DNA from: Brevirhabdus pacifica | Lineage (GTDB): Bacteria > Pseudomonadota > Alphaproteobacteria > Rhodobacterales > Rhodobacteraceae | DNA length: 64,000 bases | Assembly (NCBI RefSeq): GCF_002797755.1 | Contig: NZ_PGFI01000013.1 | Location: 248,001-312,000 of the forward strand | Reading direction: 5' to 3' | Shown: positions 45,362 to 55,234 of the stretch, piece after piece | Layout: each line of letters starts with the position of its first letter | Numbering within the stretch: the first letter of the stretch is position 1 | Position numbers and translations under genes: made by a program | The notes under the pieces: generated by a model | What the model was told of the DNA's origin: nothing | Database searches by the model: none | What the model saw: only the letters and a program-made list of their open reading frames with translations

Positions 45362-45756
45362 AGACGGTTCTGGTCTCGGCCGTCGCACTGATTGACGTGG
45401 ACGGCCGGGTCCTGCTGACCCAGCGGCCCGAGGGGAAATCCATGGCGGGCCTGTGGGAATTTCCCGGTGGCAAGGTCGAACCGGGCGAAACGCCGGAGGC
45501 CGCGCTCATCCGCGAGCTGAAGGAAGAACTGGATATCGACACCTGGCAATCCTGCCTCGCGCCGCTGACCTTTGCCTCCCACAGCTACGAGAATTTCCAT
45601 TTGCTAATGCCACTCTTTGCATGTCGCAAATGGCAAGGCACGCCCAGGGGCCTGGAGGGGCAAGAGATGGCCTGGGTACGCCCGAACGCCCTCCGCGACT
45701 ATCAAATGCCCCCTGCGGACGTTCCCCTCATCCCTATTTTGCGTGACTGGTTGTAA
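45358..45756 (+). CDS. mutT: MutT-type Nudix hydrolase (8-oxo-dGTP diphosphatase)
   Basis: This 132-residue Nudix protein has a box GKVEPGETPEAALIRELKEEL matching GX5EX7REUXEE. QRPEGKSMAGLWEFPGG upstream and DYQMPPADVPLIPIL at the end are those of the alphaproteobacterial MutT. It removes 8-oxo-dGTP from the nucleotide pool. I chose the GTG at 45358, which overlaps the argJ stop by four bases; upstream frame is antiphase argJ. argJ-mutT order is common in Rhodobacterales, as I recall. Confidence 0.93.
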   Translation: MKTVLVSAVALIDVDGRVLLTQRPEGKSMAGLWEFPGGKVEPGETPEAALIRELKEELDIDTWQSCLAPLTFASHSYENFHLLMPLFACRKWQGTPRGLEGQEMAWVRPNALRDYQMPPADVPLIPILRDWL

Positions 45757-45828
45757 GCTTACAGCCACCGGATTGAGCGGCCAAAGGCCACTGGGCTCCA
45801 GTTTATGCTAGACAAAGCTGCGCGATTG

Positions 45829-45847
45829 TAACAACTTACGGTTGTTA
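45829..45847. repeat. Inverted repeat TAACAAC-N5-GTTGTTA after mutT
   Basis: A perfect 7-bp dyad lies 73 bases after the mutT stop in an otherwise gene-free 274-base stretch before the small ORF. It is AT-rich with no clear T-tract, so an operator for the small ORF is as likely as a weak terminator. Confidence 0.35.
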
Positions 45848-46014
45848 TTGGCGCGGTCGCATCCCGTCCGACCAAAGTCGCATTAGCTATTTGCGCAACC
45901 CCGCAGCGCACAATTACGCGCTCTCATGAAGGTAGCCAAAGCCAATACCGGCACGCTACAGTTGTGACAAGAACAACAACAACAATACCAGAATAACAAG
46001 AATAACCTGCATCT

Positions 46015-46022
46015 AGGGGAGG
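46015..46022 (+). promoter_or_regulatory. Strong Shine-Dalgarno of the 44-residue small ORF
   Basis: AGGGGAGG lies eight bases before the ATG at 46031. The 50 bases before it are rich in AAC/AAT repeats and nearly free of G, so the leader should be unstructured and favour ribosome loading. Confidence 0.6.
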
Positions 46023-46030
46023 CGTTCTAA

Positions 46031-46165
46031 ATGGTGGCAACAATCATGATCGGCTCCTGTGTATCAGTGCAGGGAACCTTCATCAGGCAGCTGAGCGACG
46101 GCAAGATCGTGGTTCAAGTCGGCGACCGGCTCTATCAGGGTCGGGCCGTGAACCAAGCAGCCTGA
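46031..46165 (+). CDS. Small conserved-looking protein (44 residues), function unknown
   Basis: An ATG-to-TGA frame encodes 44 residues beginning MVATIMIGSCVSVQGTF and ending GRAVNQAA. It is not a membrane protein. It reads as a small beta-rich domain (alternating Val/Ile with GKIVVQVGDRLYQG), like a minimal SH3/OB strand set, with one Cys. Support for it being real is a strong Shine-Dalgarno, an unstructured A-rich leader, balanced codon use and a very strong terminator 76 bases after the stop, making a complete small transcription unit. I have a vague memory of similar peptides in Rhodobacterales but cannot verify it. It is convergent with infB. Confidence 0.65.
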   Translation: MVATIMIGSCVSVQGTFIRQLSDGKIVVQVGDRLYQGRAVNQAA

Positions 46166-46240
46166 CACCGCTTTCACATCACATTCGACACATCCCGCCA
46201 TCACTCAACACCCTCCCTACTACCCAATGAGCAGGATGCT

Positions 46241-46267
46241 AAAAGGGCCCCTTCGGGGGCCCTTTTT
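46241..46267. terminator. Bidirectional intrinsic terminator with UUCG tetraloop
   Basis: AAAAGGGCCCC (46241-46251) pairs perfectly with GGGGCCCTTTT (46256-46266) around TTCG, with T-runs on both strands. It serves the small ORF on the plus strand and infB on the minus strand. Confidence 0.95.
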
Positions 46268-46339
46268 GTGTCTTGCGATAGTGTTTGAGGGTTGGCCGGG
46301 CCCAGGGCCTCGAGGGCCCCGGGCGGCGCGCCCCGAGCC

Positions 46340-48838
46340 TTAGCTCAGGGTACGCTCGACCTCTTCGCGCTCGAAGATCTCGATGACATCGCCGGCACGG
46401 ATATCGTCGTAGTTCTCGAAGGCCATACCGCATTCCTGGCCGGACTGGACCTCTGCAACCTCGTCCTTGAAGCGCTTGAGCGTCTTCAGCGTGCCCTCGT
46501 GGATCACCACGTTGTCGCGCAGCAGGCGCACACCGGCCGAACGGCGGGCAACACCCTCGGTGACCAGACAGCCGGCGACCTTGCCGACGTTGGACACCTT
46601 GAACACGTCCTTGATCTCGGCGTAGCCGATGAAGTTCTCGCGAACCTCTGCCGACAGCAGGCCGGATGCGGCCGCTTTCACGTCGTCCACAAGGTCGTAG
46701 ATCACCGAGTAGTAGCGGATCTCCACGCCCTTCTGGTTGGCGCTGTTGCGGGCCGAGGCATTGGCACGGACGTTGAAGCCGAAGACCGGCGCGCCCGAGG
46801 CTTCGGCCAGGCCGATGTCGGATTCAGTGATCGCGCCGACGCCGGAATGCAGGACGCGCACGCGCACCTCCTCGTTCCCGATCTTCTCCATCGCCTGAAC
46901 GATGGCTTCGGCGGAACCCTGAACGTCGGCTTTGACCAGGATCGGCATCTCCGAGACGTTCTCGTCGTCCTTGGCCTTGGCCATGAGCTGTTCGAGGGTC
47001 GTCGCGGCACCGGCAGCGGCGCGCTTTTCCTTGGCCGCCTTCTCGCGGTATTCGGCGATCTCGCGGGCCTGTGCCTCGGTCTCGACGACGTTGAGCACGT
47101 CACCGGCCTCGGGGGTGCCGTTGAGGCCGAGAACCTCGACCGGGACCGAGGGGCCGGCTTCGTCGACCCGCTCGCCCTTGTCGTTGATCAGGGCGCGAAC
47201 CTTGCCGTACTGCTCGCCCACGACGAAGATGTCGCCGCGGCGCAGGGTGCCGTTCTGAACCAGGACGGTGGCCACGGGACCGCGGCCGACGTCCAGCTGG
47301 GCCTCGATCACGGCGCCGGAGGCGGCACGGTCGGGGTTGGCTTTCAGTTCCAGGATCTCTGCCTGCAGGGCAATCGCCTCAAGCAGTTCGTCCAGGCCGG
47401 TGCCCTTGATGGCCGAAACCTCGACATCCTGCACGTCGCCGGACATCTTCTCGACCACGACTTCGTGCTGCAGCAGATCGGTGCGCACCTTGTCGGGGTT
47501 GGCCTCATGACGGTCGATCTTGTTGATCGCGACGATCATCGGAACGCCGGCCGCCTTGGCATGGTGGATGGCTTCGACGGTCTGGGGCATCACGGCGTCA
47601 TCGGCCGCGACCACCAGGACCACGATGTCGGTCACCTGCGCACCACGGGCACGCATCGAGGTGAAGGCCGCGTGGCCGGGCGTATCCAGGAAGGTCAGGA
47701 TCTGGCCGTCGGCCGCCTGCACCTGGTAGGCGCCGATGTGCTGGGTGATACCGCCGGCTTCGCCCGCGACGACCTTGGCGTTGCGGATCGCGTCCAGCAA
47801 CGAGGTCTTGCCGTGGTCGACGTGACCCATGACGGTGATGACCGGCGGACGGTTGCGCAGATCCTCGGGCTTGTCGTCGATCGTGTCGATGACCTGCTCG
47901 ACGTCGGCATCCGAAACGCGCACGACCTTGTGGCCGAACTCTTCGATGATGAGCTCGGCGGTATCGGCGTCGATGGTCTGGTTCTGGGTCGCCATGATGC
48001 CGCTGGTCATCAGCGACTTGACCACGTCGGCCACACGCTCTGCCATGCGGTTGGCAAGTTCCTGGACGGTGATCGCCTCGGGCAGGTTGACGTTGCGCAC
48101 GACCTTTTCGCGCTCGACGTTCTGACCCATCGCCTTCTGGCGGGCGCGTTCCTGCTTGCGCTTCATCGCGGCCATGGACCGCTGACGGCCACCCTCGCCG
48201 CCCGAAAGCGCCTGGTTCAGCGTCAGCTTGCCCGAGCGGCGGCGGTCGCCGGCGCCCTTGGCTTCGCGCTTGGGACGGTCGTCCCGCTCGGTCTTGCGGG
48301 GCGTTGCGGCGGGCTTGAGGCCGCCACGGGGCCCGGCGGGACCGGCGTCAGCCTGGGGCTCGGCGCGTTCCTGCGGTGCGGGCTGTGCGGCACGCTGCTT
48401 GGCTTCCTCGGCCTCGCGCTGCTTGCGCTCGTCCTCTTCGGCCTTCTGGCGGGCACGCTCTTCGCGCTCACGCTCTTCGCGTTCCTTGGCCTCGGCCTCG
48501 GCGCGGCGGCGTTCGCGGTCTTCGGCGCGCTCGCGCTCCTCGCGCTCGCGGCGCTCGGCCTCTTCGGCTTCGCGGGCCTTGGCGGCCTGCAACGCCTTCA
48601 GGCGACGCTCCATCTCGGCATCGGTAATCCCGGCGGGACGCTTGGAGGCGTCACCCCCGCGGTTCGACGCGGCGCCGGCGGCCTTGCCGGAAGCACCCGG
48701 CTTGGGAACCACGACGCGTTTGCGTTTGGTTTCCACCACGACGTTCTTCGTCCGGCCATGGCTGAAGCTTTGCTTAACCTGACCGCTGCGAGGTCCGCCG
48801 CGAAGACCGAGAGTTTTCTTGCCGTCTTGATCGCTCAT
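46340..48838 (-). CDS. infB: Translation initiation factor IF-2
   Basis: This 832-residue protein has an N-terminal segment, a long Glu/Arg/Ala-rich coiled stretch (about 85-180), and the G domain with [13 protein letters not shown] and NKID. Domains II-IV with [32 protein letters not shown] complete the C-terminus. It brings fMet-tRNA to the 30S subunit and promotes subunit joining. It is last of rimP-nusA-rnpM-infB; its ATG overlaps the rnpM stop by four bases. The terminator at 46241-46267 follows. Confidence 0.98.
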   Translation of the reverse strand: MSDQDGKKTLGLRGGPRSGQVKQSFSHGRTKNVVVETKRKRVVVPKPGASGKAAGAASNRGGDASKRPAGITDAEMERRLKALQAAKAREAEEAERREREERERAEDRERRRAEAEAKEREEREREERARQKAEEDERKQREAEEAKQRAAQPAPQERAEPQADAGPAGPRGGLKPAATPRKTERDDRPKREAKGAGDRRRSGKLTLNQALSGGEGGRQRSMAAMKRKQERARQKAMGQNVEREKVVRNVNLPEAITVQELANRMAERVADVVKSLMTSGIMATQNQTIDADTAELIIEEFGHKVVRVSDADVEQVIDTIDDKPEDLRNRPPVITVMGHVDHGKTSLLDAIRNAKVVAGEAGGITQHIGAYQVQAADGQILTFLDTPGHAAFTSMRARGAQVTDIVVLVVAADDAVMPQTVEAIHHAKAAGVPMIVAINKIDRHEANPDKVRTDLLQHEVVVEKMSGDVQDVEVSAIKGTGLDELLEAIALQAEILELKANPDRAASGAVIEAQLDVGRGPVATVLVQNGTLRRGDIFVVGEQYGKVRALINDKGERVDEAGPSVPVEVLGLNGTPEAGDVLNVVETEAQAREIAEYREKAAKEKRAAAGAATTLEQLMAKAKDDENVSEMPILVKADVQGSAEAIVQAMEKIGNEEVRVRVLHSGVGAITESDIGLAEASGAPVFGFNVRANASARNSANQKGVEIRYYSVIYDLVDDVKAAASGLLSAEVRENFIGYAEIKDVFKVSNVGKVAGCLVTEGVARRSAGVRLLRDNVVIHEGTLKTLKRFKDEVAEVQSGQECGMAFENYDDIRAGDVIEIFEREEVERTLS

Positions 48839-49467
48839 GCGTCTGTCGTACCCTTTCCGGTGGCTGAATCGCCGCCGATTTCGCGAAGGCCCGTAAGCCG
48901 CGCGGCCTCATCTACAACACGTGCAGTGAGTCCGCCAGCCGATAAGGCGCCATGTATCACACTTTCCCGACCGAATGCCAAACCCAATTCCCGGGCGTAC
49001 AGGCATCCGATAAAACTGTCTTTTCCGTCCGGTGGACGAAGCTTCGTCTTGCCCCGTTCCGAGCCGTCGATCGCCTGCATCAGCACCCGGCCCTCGCCGG
49101 TGGCGAGCCAGCCGCGGACCTTCTCGTAGCCCGCGACCGCCTGCCCGGCCTTGCGGGCCATCGAGATCCGGTCGACCAGCCGGCGCACCAGCGCCGCCTC
49201 GATCATCCCGACCAGGTCCTCCGGCACGGTGACCTGCTGTCGCGCCGCACGGGCGAAGCCGCCCTTGCGCGCGGCCTTGTCCAACGCGTCGCGGGTGGGG
49301 GTCACCCACATCCCGCGCCCGGGCAGCCGCCCGAGAAGATCGGGCACGACCTGGCCGTCGGGCCCGGTCACGAAGCGGATCATACGCTCCTTCGGGGCCA
49401 CCTCGCGGGTCACGATGCACCGGCGCTCCGGTGCATCATTGTCCTTCTTGCGGCCGCCGCGCGTCAT
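48835..49467 (-). CDS. rnpM: YlxR/RnpM-type RNA-binding protein with L7Ae-like C-terminal half
   Basis: This 210-residue protein has an N-terminal DUF448 domain ([24 protein letters not shown], then [10 protein letters not shown]) as in YlxR, and a second half ([30 protein letters not shown]) like a ribosomal L7Ae/L30e-type RNA-binding fold. In Bacillus YlxR is a nucleoid/RNase P modulator; the role in alphaproteobacteria is not settled. It lies between nusA and infB, 17 bases after nusA and overlapping infB. Confidence 0.88.
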   Translation of the reverse strand: MTRGGRKKDNDAPERRCIVTREVAPKERMIRFVTGPDGQVVPDLLGRLPGRGMWVTPTRDALDKAARKGGFARAARQQVTVPEDLVGMIEAALVRRLVDRISMARKAGQAVAGYEKVRGWLATGEGRVLMQAIDGSERGKTKLRPPDGKDSFIGCLYARELGLAFGRESVIHGALSAGGLTARVVDEAARLTGLREIGGDSATGKGTTDA

Positions 49468-49484
49468 GCCCGGTTCTCCGCGGC

Positions 49485-51158
49485 TCAGGCGCCGGACCCC
49501 GCGGGGGTTGCGGTCTCGTCATCCGAGGGTGCGGCGTCGCCTTCGGCGGCCTGGCCCTCTTCGCCCTCGGCGTCCTCGCCGGTATCCTCGGCCAGCATCT
49601 CGGTCGGATCGACCCAGCCCAGCATAACGCGGGCGGTCATAACCATGTCCTGGGCCTCTTCCAGCGAAACGTCGAATTTCTCCAGCAGGCCGTCATCCTT
49701 GACCCGCTCGCCTTCGACCGTGGTCCAGCCGCCGGCCAGTTCCCAGTCGGCGCAGGTCGCGAAATCTTCGAGCGACAGGATACCGTCCTCGGCCAGCGCT
49801 TCTACCATCTGGGGGGTCAGCCCCTCGAAATCAACCAGGCTCTGGTCGACGCCAAGCTCGGCGGCGCGCTCCAGCGCCTTCTTGTTGATCGCCTCCAGGT
49901 GGTCGCGGGCGCGGGCCTGAAGCTCGCCGGCGGTGTCGCTGTCGACTCCGTCGATCACCAGCAACTCGTCGGCGTCGACATAGGCGACTTCCTCGAGGTT
50001 GGTGAAGCCTTCCGAGACCAGAAGCTGGGCGAAGAACTCGTCCAGATCCAGCGTGTCCATGAAGAGCTGCGTGCGCTCGGCAAACTCGGCCTGGCGGCGC
50101 TTGCTTTCCTCTTCCTCGGTCATGATGTCGATGTCGAGGCCGGTCAGCTGGCTGGCCAGACGCACGTTCTGACCGCGACGGCCGATGGCCAGCGACAGCT
50201 GCTCGTCGGGCACGACGACCTCGATGCGCTCGGCCTCTTCATCCAGAACCACCTTGGTGACCTCGGCGGGCTGCAGCGCGTTCACAAGGAAGGTCGGCTG
50301 ATCCTCGTTCCACGGGATGATGTCGATCTTCTCGCCCTGAAGCTCGTTGACGACAGCCTGAACCCGGCTGCCGCGCATGCCGACGCAGGCGCCGACGGGG
50401 TCGATCGAGCTGTCGTAGGAGATGACGGCGATCTTGGCGCGGGAGCCCGGATCGCGGGCGACGGCCTTGATCTCGATGATGCCGTCGTAGATCTCGGGCA
50501 CTTCCATCTTGAACAGCTCGGCCATGAACTCGGGCGCGGTGCGGCTGAGGAAGATCTGCGGGCCACGGGGTTCGCGGCGCACGTCCTTGATGTAGACGCG
50601 GATGCGGTCGTTGGGCCGGTAGCTTTCGCGGCCGATCTTCTCGTTGCGGCGCAGGACAGCCTCGCCACGGCCGATGTCGACGATGACGTTGCCGTATTCC
50701 TCGCGCTTGACGACACCGTTGATGATGGTGCCGGCGCGGTCCTTGAATTCCTCGTACTGGCGGTCACGCTCGGCTTCGCGGACCTTCTGCAGGATCACCT
50801 GCTTGGCGGACTGGGCGGCGATGCGGCCCATCTCGACGGGGGGAACCTCATCGACGATCTCGTCGCCGATCTGGGGGTCCTCTTTATACTGCTTGGCTTC
50901 CTTGACGGTCAGCTCGGCCTGGTAGTTCTCGACCGCGTCATCTTCCACAACGGTGCGGACGCGGGTGAAGGTGGCACGTCCGGTCTTGCGGTCGATGCTG
51001 ACGCGGATGTCCATCTCGGCGCCGTAACGGCTCTTGGCGGCCCGGGCCAGGCTTTCTTCCATCGCCTCGATCACGAGCGACGGGTCGATCATCTTCTCGC
51101 GCGCGACCGCCTCGGCGGTCTGCAACAGCTCCAGCTGGTTTGCAGAAGTAATAGCCAT
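49485..51158 (-). CDS. nusA: Transcription termination/antitermination factor NusA
   Basis: This 557-residue protein has the N-terminal RNA-polymerase-binding domain, an S1 domain ([18 protein letters not shown]), two KH domains ([25 protein letters not shown], then [17 protein letters not shown]) and the two C-terminal acidic repeats of the proteobacterial long form. It controls pausing, termination and rRNA antitermination. Its ATG shares one base with the rimP stop. A terminator in the leader of the operon raises the possibility of autoregulation by NusA. Confidence 0.98.
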   Translation of the reverse strand: MAITSANQLELLQTAEAVAREKMIDPSLVIEAMEESLARAAKSRYGAEMDIRVSIDRKTGRATFTRVRTVVEDDAVENYQAELTVKEAKQYKEDPQIGDEIVDEVPPVEMGRIAAQSAKQVILQKVREAERDRQYEEFKDRAGTIINGVVKREEYGNVIVDIGRGEAVLRRNEKIGRESYRPNDRIRVYIKDVRREPRGPQIFLSRTAPEFMAELFKMEVPEIYDGIIEIKAVARDPGSRAKIAVISYDSSIDPVGACVGMRGSRVQAVVNELQGEKIDIIPWNEDQPTFLVNALQPAEVTKVVLDEEAERIEVVVPDEQLSLAIGRRGQNVRLASQLTGLDIDIMTEEEESKRRQAEFAERTQLFMDTLDLDEFFAQLLVSEGFTNLEEVAYVDADELLVIDGVDSDTAGELQARARDHLEAINKKALERAAELGVDQSLVDFEGLTPQMVEALAEDGILSLEDFATCADWELAGGWTTVEGERVKDDGLLEKFDVSLEEAQDMVMTARVMLGWVDPTEMLAEDTGEDAEGEEGQAAEGDAAPSDDETATPAGSGA

Positions 51159-51733
51159 TAGTCCTCACCCTCTCCGTCGATGATGGTTTCGATCTCGTCG
51201 AATTGTTTCTCGTCCACTTCGCCCGCGTCCTTGCGCTGGCGCAGCACGTCGCGGATCAGTTCGTCGGTCAGCACCAGCTTGGCGTCCGACAGCCAGTCGT
51301 ATTGCAGCCCGATGGTGCCTTCCTCGATCTCGATCAGGACCTCGCTGCCCTCGACGCCGGCCAGCTCGCCCTTGAAGCGGCGGCGCCCGTCGATCAGTTC
51401 GGTCGTCTCGATCTTGGCCTCGTAACCCTGCCAGGCCTCGAAATCCTTCAACCGGGTCAGCGGCCGGTCGATGCCGGGGCTGGAGACCTCGAGCGTGTAG
51501 GCGTCCTCCAGCGGATCCTCGACATCGAGGGTGGCGCTGACGGCGGTGGAAATGCGGGCGCAATCGTCCACCTCGATGCCGCCGCCGGGGCGTTCGGCCA
51601 TGATCTGAAGGGTGCGGGTCTTGCCCGACATCAGACGCACACGCACAAGTTCGAACCCCAGGTCCTCGATGACCGGGGTGATGACCTCCGCCAGGCGGCG
51701 GTCGATCGAGGTCTTGGCGATGAGATCCGACAT
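51158..51733 (-). CDS. rimP: Ribosome maturation factor RimP
   Basis: This 191-residue protein matches Rim[26 protein letters not shown], then [27 protein letters not shown], and an SH3-like C-terminal half. It helps assemble the 30S head. I chose the ATG at 51733 since homologues start with MSDLIAK-like sequence; upstream frame codes for non-family, basic residues and spans a terminator hairpin. It heads the rimP-nusA-rnpM-infB operon. Confidence 0.95.
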   Translation of the reverse strand: MSDLIAKTSIDRRLAEVITPVIEDLGFELVRVRLMSGKTRTLQIMAERPGGGIEVDDCARISTAVSATLDVEDPLEDAYTLEVSSPGIDRPLTRLKDFEAWQGYEAKIETTELIDGRRRFKGELAGVEGSEVLIEIEEGTIGLQYDWLSDAKLVLTDELIRDVLRQRKDAGEVDEKQFDEIETIIDGEGED

Positions 51734-51765
51734 GGCTTCGTCCAAATTCCAGATACGGCAAACAC

Positions 51766-51789
51766 AAAAAAACGGGCGCGCGGCCCGTT
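51766..51789 (-). terminator. Intrinsic terminator in the leader of rimP-nusA
   Basis: On the minus strand AACGGGC (51789-51783) pairs with GCCCGTT (51777-51771) around five bases and is followed by a run of T (complement of 51766-51772). It is only 33 bases upstream of the rimP start, leaving no room for a promoter after it, so rimP transcripts must read through. It may also end the upstream ABC operon. Confidence 0.7.
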
Positions 51790-51843
51790 GATCTTTCCCG
51801 GTGGAGCGCCGGGTGTGGAGGCCGGTGCGCCGCTGTTGAGGGG

Positions 51844-51872
51844 GATATACGCCGCCGACCCCGAGTCTGCAA
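51844..51872 (-). promoter_or_regulatory. Candidate rimP-nusA operon promoter
   Basis: On the minus strand TTGCAG (51872-51867) and TATATC (51849-51844) are exactly 17 bases apart; the -10 matches four of six consensus positions. Start would be about 51837, so the terminator 51766-51789 is in the transcribed leader. Confidence 0.5.
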
Positions 51873-51910
51873 GCCCCCCTGATCCGGGGGGCGATGGGGG
51901 GATGGCTGCG

Positions 51911-51951
51911 CGCCCGCCCGCGCCTGCCCTTCAAGGGCGCGCGGGCGGGGC
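51911..51951. repeat. Long GC-rich hairpin after the ABC substrate-binding gene
   Basis: A GCCCGCCCGCGC-type arm pairs with a CGCGCGGGCGGGGC-type arm across a short loop containing CCCTTCAAGGG. It lies 15 bases past the stop of the substrate-binding gene (minus strand) without a T-run, and probably protects the 3' end of that mRNA. Confidence 0.5.
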
Positions 51952-51965
51952 TTAGGCCCTGGGGC

Positions 51966-53513
51966 TTACGCCTTCATCCACCAGCGTTCGCCCATCCGGC
52001 AGTTGTCCATCTGGAACATGTTGCCGATGGTCTCGTCGGTGCCGACCTTGTTGGACAGCGCCTGGACGTAGTTGGCGAACATCGGGATGATCGCGCCGCC
52101 CTCGTCGCGCAGGATTTCCTGCATCTCGAAATACTGGGCGCGGCGCTTGTCGCTATCCAGCTCGGCCCGGGCCGACAGGAGCAGTTCCTGGAACCGCGGG
52201 TGATCCCAATGGGTATCGTTCCACGGCACGCCCTTCTCGTAGGCAGACGAGAACATCCAGTCCTCGGTCGCCCGGCCCGACCAATAGGCGGCACCCCAGG
52301 GCTTTTTCAGCCAGACGTTGGACCAGTAGCCGTCGGCAGGCTCCTGTACGACGTTGATCTCGATGCCGGCGGCACCGGCCGAGGCTTGGTAAAGCTGCAC
52401 CGCGTCAACCGCCCCCTCGAAGGCCGCGTTCGAGGCCGACAGATCGACCTTGAGATTGTCCAGCCCGGCTTCTTTCAGGTGGAACTTGGCCTTGTCGGGG
52501 TCGTAGGCCAGCTGCTCCATCTCGGTGTTGAAATACTGGTTGGCGGGGCCGATCGGAGAGTCGTTGCCCACCTGACCGTGACCAAGCAGGATCTTGTCGA
52601 CCATTTCCTGCCGGTTGATGCCGTATTTCAGCGCCTTGCGGACGTGCAGATTGTCGAAGGGCGCAACATCGGTCAGCATCGGGAAGGTATAGTGCTGGTT
52701 GCCCGTCACCTCCTGGATGGTGACGTTGGGATTGGCGCGCAGAAGCGCCTCGGTCTTGAAGTCGATGCGGTTGATGGCGTCGACCTGACCGGTCATCAGC
52801 GCGTTCATCCGGGCGGTGGAATCGTTGATCGCGATATATTCCAGCTCGTCGAAGAAGCCGGCCTTGCCGTCCTTGTAGTGGCTGTCGACCCGCTTGCCGA
52901 CGAACCGCACGCCCGGCTCGAAGCTGACGACGCTGTAAAGGCCGGTGCCGATGCCCTTGGCGATGGCCTCTTCGATCTGGCCGGCGGGATAGATCAGTAG
53001 GTGATAGTCGGCCATCAGGAAGGGGAAGTCGGCGTTGCCGGATTCCAGCGTCATCTGGACCTGATGCTCGCCCAGCTTCTTCATCTCGGTGATGGCGCTG
53101 ATGATGGGCTTGGCGGCCGATTTGGCGCCCTCGGCGGTGTGCAGCGCCAGGCTTTCGATCACGTCGTCGGCGCCGAAGGCCTTGCCGTTGTGGAAGGTGA
53201 CGCCCTTGCGCAGGTTGAAGGTCCAGACCTTCGCATCGGCCGAGGCTTCCCAGCTTTCGGCAAGCTCGCCGCGCAGGGTGCCGTCGGGGGCCACTTCGGT
53301 CAGGTTGTCAAAGACCGCGCCCTGCCCGCAGGAGTTCATGAACACGTCAGAATGGGTCCGTGCATCCCAGCTGTCCGAGCTGTTGGCCCCGTTCATGCCG
53401 ACCCGAAGCCGCCCGCCCTTCTGGGGCGCGGCCCGAAGCGGCATGCCGGTCGCGGCAAGAAGGCTGGCCGCAACACCGGTTCTGAGAAGTCCGCGTCTGC
53501 TGAATCGTGTCAT
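51966..53513 (-). CDS. Peptide/nickel-type ABC transporter substrate-binding protein
   Basis: This 515-residue family 5 solute-binding protein has a Tat-type signal with a twin arginine (SRRGLL, 5-10) and an alanine-rich cleavage region near [35 protein letters not shown] is the classic family 5 signature. It captures a peptide or similar compound in the periplasm for the importer encoded just upstream. It is the last gene of the cluster, 74 bases after the ATPase gene. A strong stem-loop in that gap fits separate control or mRNA processing. Confidence 0.93.
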   Translation of the reverse strand: MTRFSRRGLLRTGVAASLLAATGMPLRAAPQKGGRLRVGMNGANSSDSWDARTHSDVFMNSCGQGAVFDNLTEVAPDGTLRGELAESWEASADAKVWTFNLRKGVTFHNGKAFGADDVIESLALHTAEGAKSAAKPIISAITEMKKLGEHQVQMTLESGNADFPFLMADYHLLIYPAGQIEEAIAKGIGTGLYSVVSFEPGVRFVGKRVDSHYKDGKAGFFDELEYIAINDSTARMNALMTGQVDAINRIDFKTEALLRANPNVTIQEVTGNQHYTFPMLTDVAPFDNLHVRKALKYGINRQEMVDKILLGHGQVGNDSPIGPANQYFNTEMEQLAYDPDKAKFHLKEAGLDNLKVDLSASNAAFEGAVDAVQLYQASAGAAGIEINVVQEPADGYWSNVWLKKPWGAAYWSGRATEDWMFSSAYEKGVPWNDTHWDHPRFQELLLSARAELDSDKRRAQYFEMQEILRDEGGAIIPMFANYVQALSNKVGTDETIGNMFQMDNCRMGERWWMKA

Positions 53514-53542
53514 CTCTTCTTTCTCCCTTGGTCGTATGCCAA

Positions 53543-53579
53543 GCCTCCGAAGTGGCGCCCGTCAGGGGCCGGCGGAGGC
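53543..53579 (-). repeat. Stem-loop between the ABC ATPase and substrate-binding genes
   Basis: GCCTCCG (53543-53549) pairs with CGGAGGC (53573-53579), with a further GGC.CCC/GGG.GCC stem inside. It lacks a T-run. Such structures often mark differential mRNA stability that gives excess binding protein. Confidence 0.5.
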
Positions 53580-53587
53580 GATTCGTC

Positions 53588-55234
53588 TTACATCTTATCA
53601 GTTGCCGCCTCGCCGATGTTCCCGACCCCGCGTTCGGCCAGCAGGTTGGTCAGCCAATCGGGATCCATTTCCGGAACAGAGGATAGCAGAAGGTCGGTAT
53701 AGGCGTGGTGGGGCGGGCGGAACATGTCGTCCTTGGCGCCCTGTTCGACGACCTCGCCCTCCTTCATCACCACCACCTCGTCGGCGATGGCGCGAACGGT
53801 CGCCAGGTCGTGGGTAATGAACATGTAGCTCAGGCCCAGCTTGTCCTGAAGGTTGGCCAGCAGGCGCAGGATGCCCTCGGCGACCAGTTGGTCGAGGGCG
53901 CTCGTCACCTCGTCGCAGATGATGAACCGCGGCTCAGCGGCCAGGGCGCGGGCAATGCCGACGCGCTGTTTCTGGCCGCCCGACAGCTCGGACGGCAGCC
54001 GGTCGCGGTAGGTCTCGGGCTCCAGCTCGATCTGTTCCAGCAGGTCGTCGACCCGGGCGCGCAGCGCCTTGCCCCGCAGGCCCGAGTAGAATTGCACCGG
54101 GCGCCCGATAAGCTGTGCCACCGTCTTCGACGGATTCAGCGCCGTGTCGGCCATCTGATAGATCATCTGGATCTGGCGAAGCTGATCCTTGGAGCGGCGG
54201 CGATAATCGGCAGGCAGCGCCTCTCCCATGAACTCGATCGTGCCTTCGGTGGGCGGAAGAAGGCCCGTGATGCAGCGCGCCGCCGTCGATTTGCCCGATC
54301 CCGACTCGCCAACCACGGCGACGGTGCGCCCCTCGTGGATGTCGAAATGGACATTGTGCAGAACCGGCGTGCGCCCGTAGGAGGCCGAGACACCATCGAC
54401 CCGCAAAAGCGGCGTCTGCCCGCGGGGCACCAGCGGTTTCTGGGGCCGCTTGTAAGCCCGCACCGCCCAGAGCGAGCGGGTGTATTCCTCTTTCGGGTCG
54501 GCCAGCATCTCGCGGGTTTCGGCCTCTTCGACCTCGTCGCCGCGCAACAGGACCTTGATGCGGTCGGCCATCTGGGCAACCACGGCCAGATCGTGAGTGA
54601 TGTAGATCGCGGCGGTATCGAACTGCTCGACGATGTCGCGGATCGCCGCCAGCACCTCGATCTGGGTGGTCACGTCCAGCGCGGTCGTCGGCTCGTCGAA
54701 GATGATGAGGTCGGGGCGGCTGGACATGGCCATAGCGGTCATCGCCCGCTGCAACTGACCGCCCGATACCTGGTGCGGGTAGCGGAAACCGATCTCCTCG
54801 GGGTCGGGCAGGCGCAGACGGCGATAAAGCTCGACCGCGTCGGCCTGGCTTTCCTTGCGCCCCATGACCCCGTGCTGCACCGGCGCCTCGGCATATTGGT
54901 CGATCAGCCGGTGCGCGGGGTTGAACGAGGCCGCCGCCGACTGGGCGACGTAGGCGATGCGCTTGCCCAGCAGACTGCGCCGGGTCGCCGCCGGCGCCTT
55001 CACCAGTTCGATCCCGTCGAATTCGACCGAGCCCTTGCGGATGCGCACGCCGTCGCGGGTGAAGCCCATCGCGGCCAGGCCCAGGGTCGACTTGCCGGCC
55101 CCCGACTCGCCGATCAGGCCCAGCACCTCGCCCCGGTGCAGGTCCAGGTTCACCCCGTTGATGATCGGATTCCACGTCTCGTCCGAGCGCCCCTCGATCC
55201 ACAGATCGCGTATTTTCAGCAGGGGCGCGCTCAT
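53588..55234 (-). CDS. Fused two-domain ABC transporter ATP-binding protein (peptide importer)
   Basis: This 548-residue protein contains two complete ABC ATPase domains, equal to OppD and OppF joined. The first has GESGAGKST, signature VSGGQLQRAM and LIIFDEPTTALD; the second has GESGSGKST, LSGGQKQRVGIAR and FIICDEVTSALD. It powers the adjacent permeases. Its ATG overlaps the permease gene stop by four bases. Confidence 0.95.
   Translation of the reverse strand: MSAPLLKIRDLWIEGRSDETWNPIINGVNLDLHRGEVLGLIGESGAGKSTLGLAAMGFTRDGVRIRKGSVEFDGIELVKAPAATRRSLLGKRIAYVAQSAAASFNPAHRLIDQYAEAPVQHGVMGRKESQADAVELYRRLRLPDPEEIGFRYPHQVSGGQLQRAMTAMAMSSRPDLIIFDEPTTALDVTTQIEVLAAIRDIVEQFDTAAIYITHDLAVVAQMADRIKVLLRGDEVEEAETREMLADPKEEYTRSLWAVRAYKRPQKPLVPRGQTPLLRVDGVSASYGRTPVLHNVHFDIHEGRTVAVVGESGSGKSTAARCITGLLPPTEGTIEFMGEALPADYRRRSKDQLRQIQMIYQMADTALNPSKTVAQLIGRPVQFYSGLRGKALRARVDDLLEQIELEPETYRDRLPSELSGGQKQRVGIARALAAEPRFIICDEVTSALDQLVAEGILRLLANLQDKLGLSYMFITHDLATVRAIADEVVVMKEGEVVEQGAKDDMFRPPHHAYTDLLLSSVPEMDPDWLTNLLAERGVGNIGEAATDKM

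Noticed and set aside
46292-49129. 945-codon plus-strand frame opposite infB
   Set aside because: It is the mirror of the Glu/Ala/Arg-rich infB; infB is unmistakable and the shared terminator lies at its upstream end.
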